Shown: positions 20,101-28,283, numbered from the stretch's first letter. The stretch: 64,000 nucleotides of DNA from NBLH01 sp050296515 (GCA_050296515.1 JBNKRJ010000133.1:62001-126000), one strand, 5' to 3'. Numbers and translations are program-made. The notes: a model not told the origin generated them from the sequence alone.

Positions 20101-21668
20101 GCAGGAATATATGGTTGTAGTGAGGGACCTTTGATTAATTTCAAAATTAAAGTTGATGGCGCTGTAATACCACCATTTGAAAACTCCCCTACTTTATAAG
20201 TTCTCCCTCCAACAGTATATTCATATGCAACAGCGAGTACTTCATCATCATTCAGAGGTGAATTCAAAGAAATGTATCCAAGCTTGGGGTGAATTGTATA
20301 TTCATTGGGCGATAATAACCTTGCATTTTCAATTTTTGCATAGTCAATAATAGGCTCAAAATCAGGAATTCCTGCTAGTGTACTACTAATCTGATTAATG
20401 TTTCTAATGCCTGAGTAGGTTGTACTCATATTCGAATACAAATTATTCGCATCGTTACTAGGAAATGCTAACGAACCTGGAGTTACAAAGTCATCCCTGT
20501 AAATATTTGCACTGTTACCTTCAGCCAAATCCATGAAACCAATAATATTCCTTGCATTTTCAAAATTCCCAGTCTTGTTTGTCACCCAAACCTCAATACG
20601 AGTGATATTGATTCCAGAAGCTATAACAGGTAAGTTTTGTAAAGCCCTATCATAATTATCTTTAAAATAATGTGCAAGAAAGAAATGCTTATTTGCCTCA
20701 TATTCAGCAACATTAATTTCATAATCTTTTGTTTGGGCTCCTCCTTCAACAGTTATTGTTGAAGACTCAGATTTTTGTTGCGAAAAAATACTGGTTACCC
20801 TCAGTTTTCCAAACTGAAGAGCAGTTTTTAATCCAAAAAGGCTTTGACTACCAGTAATTAATGTTCCTGTAAGTGGTAACGAAACATTACCTGCCTCAAT
20901 ACTTTGGATAATTTCATCCTCGTCTCCAGTATAAGTAATTGTGGTCTGGTTTTCAAAATCAAACTGTGCTTCGGTATTATAGTTTATACCCACCTGCATT
21001 TTCTCCCCAATTTTACCTGTTACTCCCATTTGAATTTTCATATCAAAATCAAACGTAGTACTACGCTGTAAATTAAGTGGGAGGGTTGGGTTTTCAATTT
21101 TCGAAATATTCACACCAAAAATTAATTCAGCTGAACCTTGTGGTTTTATGTCAATTACGTTGCTTCCAAAAATTTTATCAAACCCTTTTATGTTTACATT
21201 TAGTTTAGGATTCAGATACTTTTGCAGGAAATTATCATTTGCACTTCCCTGATTATTTGCTTTGCGCTGTTCTACCCAATAATCTGAAATAGAGTTTCTT
21301 TTTGTGAAATTTTTAAACTCTTCCGAAGACATCGTACTTGATGGTCTTACATCAATATCTCCAACCTTTTCTTTAATTACATATTCCCCTGTAACAGGAT
21401 CGTACTCAATTTGGGTTTGAACATTCGATGGATTTTTAAGATATAAAGGCGAATTCTGATTACGTTTTGTATAAGGATCATCGTAATCTTCGAATGGGTA
21501 TTGAAGTTTTGTTGTATCATCAACAATTGTATCGTTTATACCTTTCCAGTCGTTTAATTTATAAAAACCAGCTGCTGGTACATTTCCATTTACATTTGAA
21601 TGGAAAAGAACAAGTAACACAGGGGCAATAAGCAAGCTTTGAAATAGATATTTAGCTATTCTTTTCAA
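14181..21668 (-). CDS. sprA: SprA, outer-membrane translocon of the type IX secretion system
   Basis: This giant outer-membrane barrel forms the T9SS conducting channel and is required for gliding in Flavobacterium. It is 2495 aa with a signal peptide (about 1-28). Two SprA N-terminal-type modules appear in the first ~1100 residues. Long strand-rich stretches with plug-like insertions follow, and the sequence ends in an aromatic/Gly strand pattern (SNIKFGVSVRFTLIP). Size and placement between ruvA and gcvH match the family. No frameshift or internal stop was seen across 7.5 kb. It is preceded by its own putative promoter in the 86-nt gap after ruvA. The LRR protein at the left end is a likely substrate. 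Confidence 0.96.
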   Translation of the reverse strand: MKRIAKYLFQSLLIAPVLLVLFHSNVNGNVPAAGFYKLNDWKGINDTIVDDTTKLQYPFEDYDDPYTKRNQNSPLYLKNPSNVQTQIEYDPVTGEYVIKEKVGDIDVRPSSTMSSEEFKNFTKRNSISDYWVEQRKANNQGSANDNFLQKYLNPKLNVNIKGFDKIFGSNVIDIKPQGSAELIFGVNISKIENPTLPLNLQRSTTFDFDMKIQMGVTGKIGEKMQVGINYNTEAQFDFENQTTITYTGDEDEIIQSIEAGNVSLPLTGTLITGSQSLFGLKTALQFGKLRVTSIFSQQKSESSTITVEGGAQTKDYEINVAEYEANKHFFLAHYFKDNYDRALQNLPVIASGINITRIEVWVTNKTGNFENARNIIGFMDLAEGNSANIYRDDFVTPGSLAFPSNDANNLYSNMSTTYSGIRNINQISSTLAGIPDFEPIIDYAKIENARLLSPNEYTIHPKLGYISLNSPLNDDEVLAVAYEYTVGGRTYKVGEFSNGGITAPSTLILKLIKGPSLQPYIPAWDLMMKNVYSIGSYQINSEDFRLNILYNDDETGTTVNYIDAGNIKGTPLLKVMNLDQLNSQLDPQPDGYFDFIDKLTINASNGRIFFPVREPFGEYLRNKISDDANADKYVFEELYDSTQSKAKQLAEKSKFILKGSYKSSGGSEISLNAFNIPEGSVKVSANGQELVEGTQYLVDYNLGRVTILDQSLLASGTPIKISLENNSLFNINRRTLLGTHLDYVISENFALGGTILHLSEKPLTNKVNIGSEPISNTIWGIDGRFSTEAPFLTRMIDGLPFIETKETSTIEVSGEFAHLIPGHSKTIGKNGNAYIDDFEGAKTSIDLKAQYEWALASTPKGQSDMFPEGNTDSLSNGFNRAKLAWYNVNTDLLRDNVGSVASNISVTDQLNHFVREVREQEIFPNKDDVTGYPTILNIFNVVFYPDERGPYNYDVDETAYSKGVDESGKLIDPQSRWGGIMRDLQTNDFEAANIEYVEFWMMDPFVYEPNHTGGDLYFDLGYISEDILKDGRKSFENGLPTTSTVDLVDTTRWGRVPLQQSLVPAFDNNPTARTYQDVGFDGLNDVEEASFFRDYITKIQSKVTDPKARADILKDPSSDNYHFFRGSDYDAEPNFTIMDRYKKFNGPDGNSPTASQSKEDYPTSATLMPDVEDINQDNTLNEEEAYFQYHVRLDPGSMEEAGKNFITDIVQPKSFELKGRTITPPKWYQFKIPIKEWESKHGPISDFRSIRFVRMFMRGFEDTIVARFAKLDLVRSEWRDYEGGIPEGAEGTGNPQPLADEGFEISVVSIEENGSRTPVNYVLPPGISRVTDPTNPYLVQLNEQSIQFKVTDLGDGDARAAYKNLNLDIRQYGKLQMEVHGEEVEPNTLKNNELTVFLRIGSDYKENYYEVEIPLQLTEWKSNYDNESETDRRSVWPEANRFNFELDLLQQVKQHRNNKMREPGTNTTLSSFYSEAAGENMVISVVGNPNLSNVKTIMLGVRNPDQQRSNNFSDDHGFPKSGIIWFNELRLTDFREKGGWAANGLVKTKLADLGNVTVSASKSTHGFGSLDSKIEDRQKEDIFQYDVSSNMELGKFFPSKYGVRIPVYFGFSENIQTPEYNPLDPDILMKTTLNDPEISAEEKDSIRRIVIDYTRRKSFNVTNLKIEGDPDRLKGKKKRFYHISNFSTSFAYNELYSRNIKTEYNIQRNYTGSFSYVFNNRPKAVEPFKKVKFLNKKAFRLVKDMNFYLGPTLVSFRTDMVRKYQQSLIRDITLENSIIEPTYKKDFTWNRNYDLKYSLTKGLKFEYSATNKARIDEKEGIMDKNSPNYQAMKDTLWENIMRGGRNINYNHSINASYTIPIDKIPLLGWTSATARYKATFDWTASPQLDTIQLGNTLSNSNTINLSSSLNFSKIYSKVPFLKNISDKMKRGANANKKYKDVKFVKENVKLKEGVGKSIVHNLQTEDVQIKVTDENGKEVEGELIVVNNKKVKFRAKGNVDNANVEVTGKKEIKQNFLKSIGEGLVNITIGLKNISLSYSETSGTLLPGYLPTTRYSGLNEFQDSAGVSRWAPGVPFALGWQDENFGYNAYNKYGWVSKHPLQTSPYQMTYTQNISAKASLEPLKGLKIDLSVNRTISKNRNEYDLGNPNEKYFTGNFSMSYLMWNTAFWTFGSDYSSEAFENFKTNRVTVAWRLAEKRNDARLIASPDYDINQLNIDPETGDRYPNGYGPTSQDVMIPAFLAAYGGRSPDKIDLSTFPKFPLPNWRITYDGLSEMDLVKRIIKNINLTHSYNATYNVGSYETNANYNWYDVAYDGNSWARDEVKDLFIPERQIGAITLTEAFNPLIGADVTWINNLSSKFEYNKGRTMTLNFTNNVVTDLINKEIIIGLGYRFDQLPIIIKTGKGQQKFKSDLNLRGDLSIMDQLSIIRKIEEGVDQIQGGQKALSLKLSADYALNERFNLRLFYDHAINTPRLSTSYRTSNIKFGVSVRFTLIP

Positions 21669-21691
21669 AAATAATTATAGGTTTAGGTTTT

Positions 21692-21699
21692 CAAATATA
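21692..21699 (-). promoter_or_regulatory. Putative sprA promoter -7 element
   Basis: On the minus strand this reads TATATTTG, an exact TAnnTTTG match, 23 nt upstream of the sprA start. No convincing TTG box was found at the usual spacing. Confidence 0.45.
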
Positions 21700-21754
21700 G
21701 TTAATAATCAATAATCAGGTTTTAATTTTTGTTATGGCAAATTTTAACCATTAA

Positions 21755-22336
21755 TCATAATCTTTTTAATGCTTGTTTAATAAGCTCTTCAACACTTATT
21801 TCGGTACTTTCACTGGTAATTTTATCAAGTACCTTTTCAATAGCTGGTTTATTAAATCCTAACATCACTAAAGCAGATAACGCTTCTTCTCTTTTTGTAT
21901 TGCCCGATGCAGCAAAAATATCTTCGCCAGCTTCAGTTTTCCCAATTTTATCTTTTAAATCAATAATTACTCGCTGTGCAGTTTTTAATCCGATCCCTTT
22001 AATACTTTTTAAAACATTAACATTCCCGGTTTCTATGGCCGACTTAATTTCAGCAGTACTCAAAGAAGACAACATCATCCTTGCAGTATTTGCACCAATT
22101 CCTGAAACAGTAATCAGTAATTTAAATACCTCACGCTCAACTTTATCAGCAAACCCAAATAATAAGTGAGCATCTTCTCTTACAATTTGCTGAAGAAACA
22201 GAGTAGTTTGTTCACCCTCTTTCAATTGAGAATAAGTGTTTACCGATATGTTGATGAAATAAGCCAGTCCATTGTTATCCATAATGGCATGCGTTGGGGT
22301 TAATTCAACAAGTTTTGCGTTTATGTATTCAAACAT
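21755..22336 (-). CDS. ruvA: Holliday junction DNA helicase subunit RuvA
   Basis: RuvA binds four-way junctions and loads the RuvB motor. It is 193 aa. The N-terminal OB domain (MFEYINAKLVELTPTHAIMD...) is followed by tandem helix-hairpin-helix motifs (LLITVSGIGANTARMML and LKSIKGIGLKTAQRVIIDL). The C-terminal domain III (about 145-193) contacts RuvB. All three domains are present. ruvB and ruvC are not in the window. The gene is upstream of sprA on the same strand, and the two may be partly co-transcribed. Confidence 0.97.
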   Translation of the reverse strand: MFEYINAKLVELTPTHAIMDNNGLAYFINISVNTYSQLKEGEQTTLFLQQIVREDAHLLFGFADKVEREVFKLLITVSGIGANTARMMLSSLSTAEIKSAIETGNVNVLKSIKGIGLKTAQRVIIDLKDKIGKTEAGEDIFAASGNTKREEALSALVMLGFNKPAIEKVLDKITSESTEISVEELIKQALKRL

Positions 22337-22533
22337 TTGTTTATCAAAGTTTTCTGCTTTTTTTCAGGGCACTAAAATAATTAAAAAAGGAAGATGTGCA
22401 AAGGATTAACAATTGATAAAAAGAAAGATAAGCTCTAAAGTCTTTAGAATTGATTTTAAAACTTACTAATGAGGTAAATACCCCAAAAGAATTAGGTATT
22501 TACCTGAATAATTGGTGCTTTTACCTACTTACA

Positions 22534-22559
22534 TTGACATGTTTGATGCCTTAACTTTG
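22534..22559 (+). promoter_or_regulatory. Putative promoter of the chemosensory locus
   Basis: TAACTTTG at 22552-22559 is an exact TAnnTTTG match. A TTG lies at 22534-22536, 15 nt upstream, shorter than the usual ~19. The first gene (REC, ATG 22620) begins 60 nt downstream. Confidence 0.45.
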
Positions 22560-22619
22560 CAATAGCATCAACTTTTAATGCTACAGTGAATTTAGAAATT
22601 ATTGAAACAAAAGTTACAC

Positions 22620-23012
22620 ATGAATATCTTTTTAGTAGACGATAATAAACAATTCAGGGATGCAATGAAAGTATACCTGAACCAGGCGTTAAGGCATAAC
22701 ATTGTGGGAGAAGCAGAAAACGGCCTGGAATTTTTGCAGCGATACGAATATAAAGAGGATATTATTCTTATGGATTTAAACATGCCCGAACTAGATGGCT
22801 ATGCCGCTATCAAACAGGCTTTTATTAGGGACACAAGAATCAAAGCTATTGCAGTAACCATGTTTAAAGACAGTGCGTATTTAAAAAAATTAATTGAAAT
22901 GGGGTTTAAAGGTTGTGTTTATAAATCTGAAGTTTTTAAAAAGTTGCCTATTGCTTTAAATGAAGTACTTAATGGAAACATGTATTTCCCAGAAGAAATT
23001 AGTCTGGAATGA
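22620..23012 (+). CDS. Single-domain response regulator (REC only)
   Basis: This 130-aa CheY-fold receiver has acidic residues Asp7/Asp8 and phospho-acceptor Asp52 in LMDLNMPELDG. A switch-type Thr lies in VTMF and the conserved Lys in YKSEVF. There is no DNA-binding output domain, although the family style resembles the receiver of NarL-type regulators. The frame is open from a TTG at 22602. The ATG at 22620 (MNIFLVDDN) is preferred because receivers begin directly with this strand. Its stop overlaps the next start (ATGA), so it is translationally coupled to the hybrid kinase and is likely a partner of it. Confidence 0.88.
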   Translation: MNIFLVDDNKQFRDAMKVYLNQALRHNIVGEAENGLEFLQRYEYKEDIILMDLNMPELDGYAAIKQAFIRDTRIKAIAVTMFKDSAYLKKLIEMGFKGCVYKSEVFKKLPIALNEVLNGNMYFPEEISLE

Positions 23013-24727
23013 ACCAAAAGATGAAAAGTAAGGTATTATATATAGATGATGAAATAGAAAATCTGGAAAGTTTCAATATGGCTTTTTGGAAATTTTATGA
23101 TATCAGGTTGGCACTCTCAACTTCTGAGGCTGAAAGTTTTATGCGACAAGAAGATATTGAGCTGGTTATTTCAGATCAAAAAATGGCTGATGAAACTGGC
23201 CTGGAATTCATTAAGAGAATCAAAAATGATTTCCCATTCACCTTGTTTATTTTGCTTACAGCCTATTCTGATATGGATGTGGTAATTGAAGCCATCAACA
23301 TAGGCATTGATAGGTATATTCAAAAACCATGGGATTACAATGAACTCAAACATGCCATTGACAATGCACTTGAAAAAGTCCGTTTAAGAAAAAATAATAA
23401 TGAGCTTCTGGAAGCACTGCAGGAAAGCAACTTTCAATTAAAAGACTCAAACGATAGGCTATCCCTGCATGCAAAAGAATTGGGTGAAAAGCAAATAGAA
23501 TTAAATAAAAGAGAAAGACTCCTCTCTGCAATTTATAAAAACCTGCCACTAGTAGTATTCATCATTGATGCTAATGGTAAAATCATTAAAATAAATCGTA
23601 CAGGAAAACTGGTAGCAGGAAAAAAAGAACACGAATTAATTAATAAACAATATGGTAAGGCTCTGGATTGTAGTTATACCCTAAATGGATTGAAAGGATG
23701 TGGTTCTCACCAATTCTGCACAAATTGTGTGATAAATAAAACCATTAACGATTCCTTAACTCTTAAAAGGGATTTTTACAAAGTTGAAGGGCAACTAAGG
23801 CTAAAACATAATGGAACCATAGAGCCTATGACTGTCTATATATCAACAACTTACTTTGAAATTGAGGAACCAATGTTGATTCTAAGCCTTGAAGACATAA
23901 CCCGACAAAAGGATAGTGAAAGAAGACTGCAAATGCAATTTGCAAAAACCGAAGCATTGAACGAAAAACTTGCAGATGCCATTATAAAATCGTCAGAAAG
24001 TGAGAGGTTCAAAACAGCAATTCTGGCAAATATCAGTCATGAAATCAGAACTCCTCTTAACGGAATTTTAGGGTTTACCGAAATGCTTCTAAAACCTGAC
24101 TTATCAGAAAAAAAGAAAGACATTTTTTTTAATGTAATAAGAGAAAGTAGTAACAGGCTATTAAGAGTAGTTAATGATTTATTAGATATTTCATCCATTG
24201 AAACTGCGAATATAGAAATAATTAAAGAAGAAGTTTGCTTAAATAAAGTTATTACAGAGCTTCTTTTTAAATATACCCCAAAAGCAAGGAAAAGTGGTAT
24301 TGATTTACTTATATACACCCCTCTTTCAGATGATGAAAGTATGATAATCTCAGATCGGTTACGCTTAGCTCAAATCATTGATAATCTTATTGGAAACGCA
24401 TTAAAATTTACATCAATCGGCTCTGTAAGATTTGGATACAAGCCAGATGGAGACATGTTGAAAATTTTTGTAAAAGATACGGGGATTGGAATATCTCCTA
24501 AAATGCATGAGAAAATATTCGATGGTTTTTTTCAGGTTGAAATGGAATCTACAAGAATGTTTTCAGGAATAGGAGTTGGATTATCAATTTCAAAAAAGCT
24601 GGTGGAAATGCTGGATGGCAAAATATGGCTGGAATCAGTGCCCAAAAAAGGAACTACATTTTATTTTACTATACCTTATACTAAAATCGAAAATTTAAGC
24701 TATGAAAAACACAATTCTTTATATTGA
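23009..24727 (+). CDS. REC-PAS histidine kinase with Cys-cluster PAS
   Basis: This 572-aa soluble hybrid kinase has the order REC (about 7-125, phospho-acceptor Asp56, KPW motif), coiled coil (about 125-170), PAS (about 172-300), HisKA (His344 in ANISHEIRTPLNG), then HATPase with the N box (NLIGNALKFT), DTGIGI and GVGLSISKKLVEML. The receiver is at the N-terminus, so the kinase is itself a phosphorelay target. The PAS carries Cys221, Cys231, Cys237 and Cys240 in a GCGxxxxCxxC pattern, which suggests a metal or redox cofactor. No membrane segment is seen, so sensing is cytosolic. Its 3' end overlaps the next gene by 26 nt. Confidence 0.9.
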   Translation: MNQKMKSKVLYIDDEIENLESFNMAFWKFYDIRLALSTSEAESFMRQEDIELVISDQKMADETGLEFIKRIKNDFPFTLFILLTAYSDMDVVIEAINIGIDRYIQKPWDYNELKHAIDNALEKVRLRKNNNELLEALQESNFQLKDSNDRLSLHAKELGEKQIELNKRERLLSAIYKNLPLVVFIIDANGKIIKINRTGKLVAGKKEHELINKQYGKALDCSYTLNGLKGCGSHQFCTNCVINKTINDSLTLKRDFYKVEGQLRLKHNGTIEPMTVYISTTYFEIEEPMLILSLEDITRQKDSERRLQMQFAKTEALNEKLADAIIKSSESERFKTAILANISHEIRTPLNGILGFTEMLLKPDLSEKKKDIFFNVIRESSNRLLRVVNDLLDISSIETANIEIIKEEVCLNKVITELLFKYTPKARKSGIDLLIYTPLSDDESMIISDRLRLAQIIDNLIGNALKFTSIGSVRFGYKPDGDMLKIFVKDTGIGISPKMHEKIFDGFFQVEMESTRMFSGIGVGLSISKKLVEMLDGKIWLESVPKKGTTFYFTIPYTKIENLSYEKHNSLY

Positions 24728-25613
24728 TGATGAAAAAGAAAATCTTGAAAGTTTTCAATTAGCATTTTGGTCAAAATACAACCTTTTACTAGCAGGAAGT
24801 ACTAAAGAAGCTGAAGATTTACTAAAGGACAACAACGTAAAGATAATAATCACCGACCAAAAAATGGCTGGTGAAACTGGCCTGCAATTTATTGATAGAA
24901 TTAAGCATCAATATCCTGACATTTTATTCATCGTCCTTACTGCCTATGCAGAACTTGATATTGTTTTGGATGCCATTAATACAGGTGTTTTTCAATTTAT
25001 TCAAAAGCCATGGGACCAAAAGGAAATGCACCAGGTAATCTCCAATGCATTAGATAAGTACGATTTACAAAAACAAAACAAGGAACTTTTAATTGAACTA
25101 AAAAAGAAAAATGAAGAATTAAAAGATTCCAACAATGAACTATTATCAATAGCAAGACAATACAGAGAGAGAAAAGTGAAAAGCGAAGCAAATGAAAACT
25201 TGCTTAATGCTGTTTTTAGGAATTTACCTCTGGTTATATTGCTTGTTGATTCCGAAAGAAGTATTGTTAAAATAAATAACGAAGGAATTGACATTTCAGG
25301 TAAGCAGCTTGATGAACTTTTAGGTAAAGAAGGAGGAGATGCATTGAATTGTATTCATGCAATAAATAATCCTAAAGGGTGCGGACATTCTGATTCGTGT
25401 CAAAGTTGTTTAATCAAAAGTACAGTATCAAACTCATTAAAATATAAAACAGACTATCATAAAGTGGAAGCTAAACTTACAGTTGTGAATAATGGAAAAG
25501 AAGAGGAAAGAAAAGTATTGGTTTCCACTGCTTTTATAAATGGTCGAGAGCCATTGGTACTTGTAAGTTTGGATGATGTAACAAACAATAAAGAAATAAT
25601 AGCTCTGAAATAG
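24702..25613 (+). CDS. REC-PAS protein without kinase domain
   Basis: This 303-aa protein is a close paralogue of the N-terminal half of the preceding kinase. It has REC (Asp52 in ITDQKMAGETG, KPW at about 102-104), a charged coiled coil (about 122-165) and PAS (about 168-300). The PAS has the same four-cysteine pattern (Cys217, Cys227, Cys233, Cys236). It stops right after the PAS domain. No kinase remnant is found in the 37 nt before the next gene, so this is a genuine shorter architecture and not a frameshift. Its start lies inside the kinase gene. It may act as a signal-responsive phosphate sink or an adaptor that competes with the kinase. Confidence 0.85.
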   Translation: MKNTILYIDDEKENLESFQLAFWSKYNLLLAGSTKEAEDLLKDNNVKIIITDQKMAGETGLQFIDRIKHQYPDILFIVLTAYAELDIVLDAINTGVFQFIQKPWDQKEMHQVISNALDKYDLQKQNKELLIELKKKNEELKDSNNELLSIARQYRERKVKSEANENLLNAVFRNLPLVILLVDSERSIVKINNEGIDISGKQLDELLGKEGGDALNCIHAINNPKGCGHSDSCQSCLIKSTVSNSLKYKTDYHKVEAKLTVVNNGKEEERKVLVSTAFINGREPLVLVSLDDVTNNKEIIALK

Positions 25614-25650
25614 AATTATATCAGACACCTCAAACATAAACTCAAAATAT

Positions 25651-26016
25651 ATGGACAAAACAATAGTTATAGTAGATGATTTTCAGACCAATACAGTTGT
25701 AATGAGACATGCATTACATCAAAAAGGGTTCGAAATTCTTGAAGCGAATGATCCCACAGAAGCACTTAAGTTTTTTGATGGTAGAAAAATTGATTTAATG
25801 GTTACTGATTTTAAAATGCCAGGTATGACTGGCGCTGAACTCACCAAACAAGTTAAATCAAAATCTCAATACATGAATATGCCAGTGTTGATACTTAGTT
25901 CTGAAAAATCGGAGCAATGTAAAGTTGATGCACGGAATGCAGGTGCTTATGGTTGGCTTAACAAACCTTTTGATATTAACAGATTTTTAAAAATAATCAA
26001 CTCAATTTTTAAGTAA
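25651..26016 (+). CDS. cheY: CheY-type response regulator
   Basis: This 121-aa single receiver domain has the acidic pair Asp9/Asp10, phospho-acceptor Asp53 (VTDFKMPGMTG), the switch Ser in LILSSE and Lys105 in LNKPFD. It is the classical diffusible output of CheA. It overlaps cheA by one base (TAATG), so it is translationally coupled. Flagellar genes are absent and sprA is nearby, so its target is more likely the gliding machinery or another output than a FliM switch. That last point is inference. Confidence 0.9.
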   Translation: MDKTIVIVDDFQTNTVVMRHALHQKGFEILEANDPTEALKFFDGRKIDLMVTDFKMPGMTGAELTKQVKSKSQYMNMPVLILSSEKSEQCKVDARNAGAYGWLNKPFDINRFLKIINSIFK

Positions 26017-28046
26017 TGCAGGAATTTAAAGACCGATTTATTGCCGATGCTCTTGAATTATTGGCTAAAATTGAAAAAAGCTTGCTAATGTTGGAGGTAA
26101 AGCCCGATAATATCCTAATTATTGAAGAAATTTTCAGGGGGTTACACAGCTTAAAAGGGGCTAGTGGGATGTATGGTTTTAACAAAATCGGCAAGTTAAT
26201 GCATCTCATTGAAAATGTATATGATGATATCAGAGATGGCAAGTTAAAGGTGGATACTGAAATTGTTAATCTTTCACTTGATGTTGTAGATTTTACCAAT
26301 AATGTGCTTCGGCTAGGCGAAGATGTTTCTGATTCAACAATTGCAGAGTTTGACAAAATAGAAGGACATATTTCAAATTACCTGAGTCAAAATGATTCCT
26401 CTGTCGAAGAAGATGAGCAGGTTATAGTTGAAGACCAAAATTCTGAAAAGACATTCTATGTAAATTTTACCATGGATGAGGCTTTTGAAACACGCGGTAT
26501 ACAGCTCGATTCCATTTTTAAAGAACTGGATGAACTTGGAAGCGTGATTTCAATTCCCTTAAAAAAAGAAGATGATAAACCTGAATCGTGGGAGATTTTT
26601 ATTGTAAGCAAATCCTCGGCTGAAGATATTGAAGATGTCTTCATATTTATGGTGGACATCACTAATATTGAACTACTTGCTAATGAAAATCTTTTCAAGA
26701 ATGATGAGTTTAATTCAGTTGTTCAGAAAAACTCTGCTCTAAAACAAAAAAATAATCTTGAGGAACTAAAAAACATTATTCAAAAGAAGAATATTGTAGC
26801 AGAGGTTGAGGTTACAGAAACTCCATCCAAGGCTGAAAAAGAAGAGGAACCTGAGCAGGAAGAGGGTGCTAAAAGTTCAACTAACTATTTAAGGGTTTCG
26901 GCCGAAAAGCTTGATGAACAAATGGATTTATTAAGCGAATTAGTAACCGCAAAAGCAGAGTTAAGACTAATTGTTGAGAAAGAAGGTTACAAAAAACTTT
27001 TTAAGCTTTTAGAATCAATTGATAAAACAACAAACAGGTTCAGAAAAAACATCTTGAATGTGCGATTGGTGCAAATCAAAACGCTTTATATCGTCTTTTT
27101 ACGATTGGTAAGAGATATTTCAAGAAAACTGGTTAAAAATGTTGAGTTTATTGCAGAAGGCCTTGATACAGAACTGGATAAAAACATTATTGATGCCCTT
27201 GAAAGTCCTTTGACACATATTATTCGAAATAGCCTGGATCATGGTATTGAGCCTGCTGAAGAACGTGAAAAAGCTGGGAAGCCTGCAAAAGCAATGATTA
27301 AGTTCAATACTTTTCGCTCAGGTTCCGATATCATTATCGAAATAGTTGATGATGGACGTGGCATGGATAAAGTGAAAATCAAGAAGAAAGCGATAGATAA
27401 AGGAATTATAACACCTGATACAGAGCTTACAGACAAGCAGTTATACGATCTTATTTTTATTCCTGGATTTTCTACTGCTCAAAACCTGAGTGAAGTCTCA
27501 GGTCGAGGAGTGGGCATGGATGTGGTAAAAAGAAGCATCAGTCAATTGCGTGGAGATGTTGAAATTCGCTCGCAACAAGGAAAAGGAACCACAGTAAGTA
27601 TTAAACTGCCAATGTCCTTATCAATTATTGACACTTTATTGGTTCAAACAGGAAAACAGTACTTCGCAATTCCTCTTCCTAGTATTCATAAATGCACTCA
27701 ATTGTTAAAAGAGGATTTGGAACAAACAGCAAATAACCAATTGAATATTGAAGAAAAGTTGGTTCCTTATATCTATCTCAGAGATATGTTTCTGATAAAT
27801 GGAGAAATTCCAGAAAGACAAAGAGTGGTAATAGTAAGTAATGGTATTCAGGAGGTTGGGTTGGTTGTAGATAAGGTAATTGGTGAATACCAGGCGGTGT
27901 TAAAGCCATTTGATGGTTACCTTATTAATCAAAAGTACCTGACAGGAGCTAGTTTGCTCGCTGATGGACAACTTTGTGTAATACTTGATGTTAATAAATT
28001 GATTGACAGTAACAAAGAGCAAATGGAACTTCACCAGGTTAATTAA
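26016..28046 (+). CDS. cheA: Chemotaxis histidine kinase CheA
   Basis: This 676-aa CheA has an Hpt domain (His44 in LHSLKGASGMYGF), then a central domain (about 145-230) of unclear type in the P2 position. A Glu/Lys-rich linker, the P3 dimerisation helices (about 290-345), the P4 ATPase and a C-terminal CheW-like P5 follow. In P4 the N box is HIIRNSLDHGIE, with DDGRGMD and SGRGVGMDVV. All catalytic boxes are intact. Only one Hpt and no fused receiver are present. Receptors, two CheW proteins and CheY surround it, so it is the core of this array. Confidence 0.95.
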   Translation: MQEFKDRFIADALELLAKIEKSLLMLEVKPDNILIIEEIFRGLHSLKGASGMYGFNKIGKLMHLIENVYDDIRDGKLKVDTEIVNLSLDVVDFTNNVLRLGEDVSDSTIAEFDKIEGHISNYLSQNDSSVEEDEQVIVEDQNSEKTFYVNFTMDEAFETRGIQLDSIFKELDELGSVISIPLKKEDDKPESWEIFIVSKSSAEDIEDVFIFMVDITNIELLANENLFKNDEFNSVVQKNSALKQKNNLEELKNIIQKKNIVAEVEVTETPSKAEKEEEPEQEEGAKSSTNYLRVSAEKLDEQMDLLSELVTAKAELRLIVEKEGYKKLFKLLESIDKTTNRFRKNILNVRLVQIKTLYIVFLRLVRDISRKLVKNVEFIAEGLDTELDKNIIDALESPLTHIIRNSLDHGIEPAEEREKAGKPAKAMIKFNTFRSGSDIIIEIVDDGRGMDKVKIKKKAIDKGIITPDTELTDKQLYDLIFIPGFSTAQNLSEVSGRGVGMDVVKRSISQLRGDVEIRSQQGKGTTVSIKLPMSLSIIDTLLVQTGKQYFAIPLPSIHKCTQLLKEDLEQTANNQLNIEEKLVPYIYLRDMFLINGEIPERQRVVIVSNGIQEVGLVVDKVIGEYQAVLKPFDGYLINQKYLTGASLLADGQLCVILDVNKLIDSNKEQMELHQVN

Positions 28047-28077
28047 AAATATGTTTCGTAATCAATAAATCAAACCT

Positions 28078-28257
28078 ATGAAAACTGAAAAAATCAAACC
28101 TCCGGTGTATTTTATTCCTGAAGAGAAAAAGGTAAAAAAAAGAACATTCCTTTTTATAAAAACAGGAGCAAAATCATATGCATTGTCACTTACTAACCTT
28201 ATTTCTCAGCAAAAGAAAGGCACTGATTTTAAGGGGAAAACATATAAAAAGAGCTGA
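28078..28257 (+). CDS. 59-aa basic protein resembling the first strands of CheW
   Basis: This short frame lies between cheA (31 nt gap) and the first receptor (26 nt gap), on the same strand. It starts with ATG and ends with TGA. The stretch TFLFIKTGAKSYALSL aligns without gaps to TFLSFRIGKETFAVSV at the N-terminus of both CheW proteins in this locus. The rest of a CheW domain is missing. It is either a decayed CheW copy or a genuine mini-protein that could compete for CheW contacts. It is very Lys-rich. Expression cannot be judged from sequence. Confidence 0.45.
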   Translation: MKTEKIKPPVYFIPEEKKVKKRTFLFIKTGAKSYALSLTNLISQQKKGTDFKGKTYKKS

Positions 28258-28283
28258 GTTTTTGAAAACGTTAAAAACATATT

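Noticed and set aside
24702..25613. Frameshifted histidine kinase
   Set aside because: No HisKA or ATPase remnant in any frame before the next gene at 25651; the protein simply ends after the PAS.
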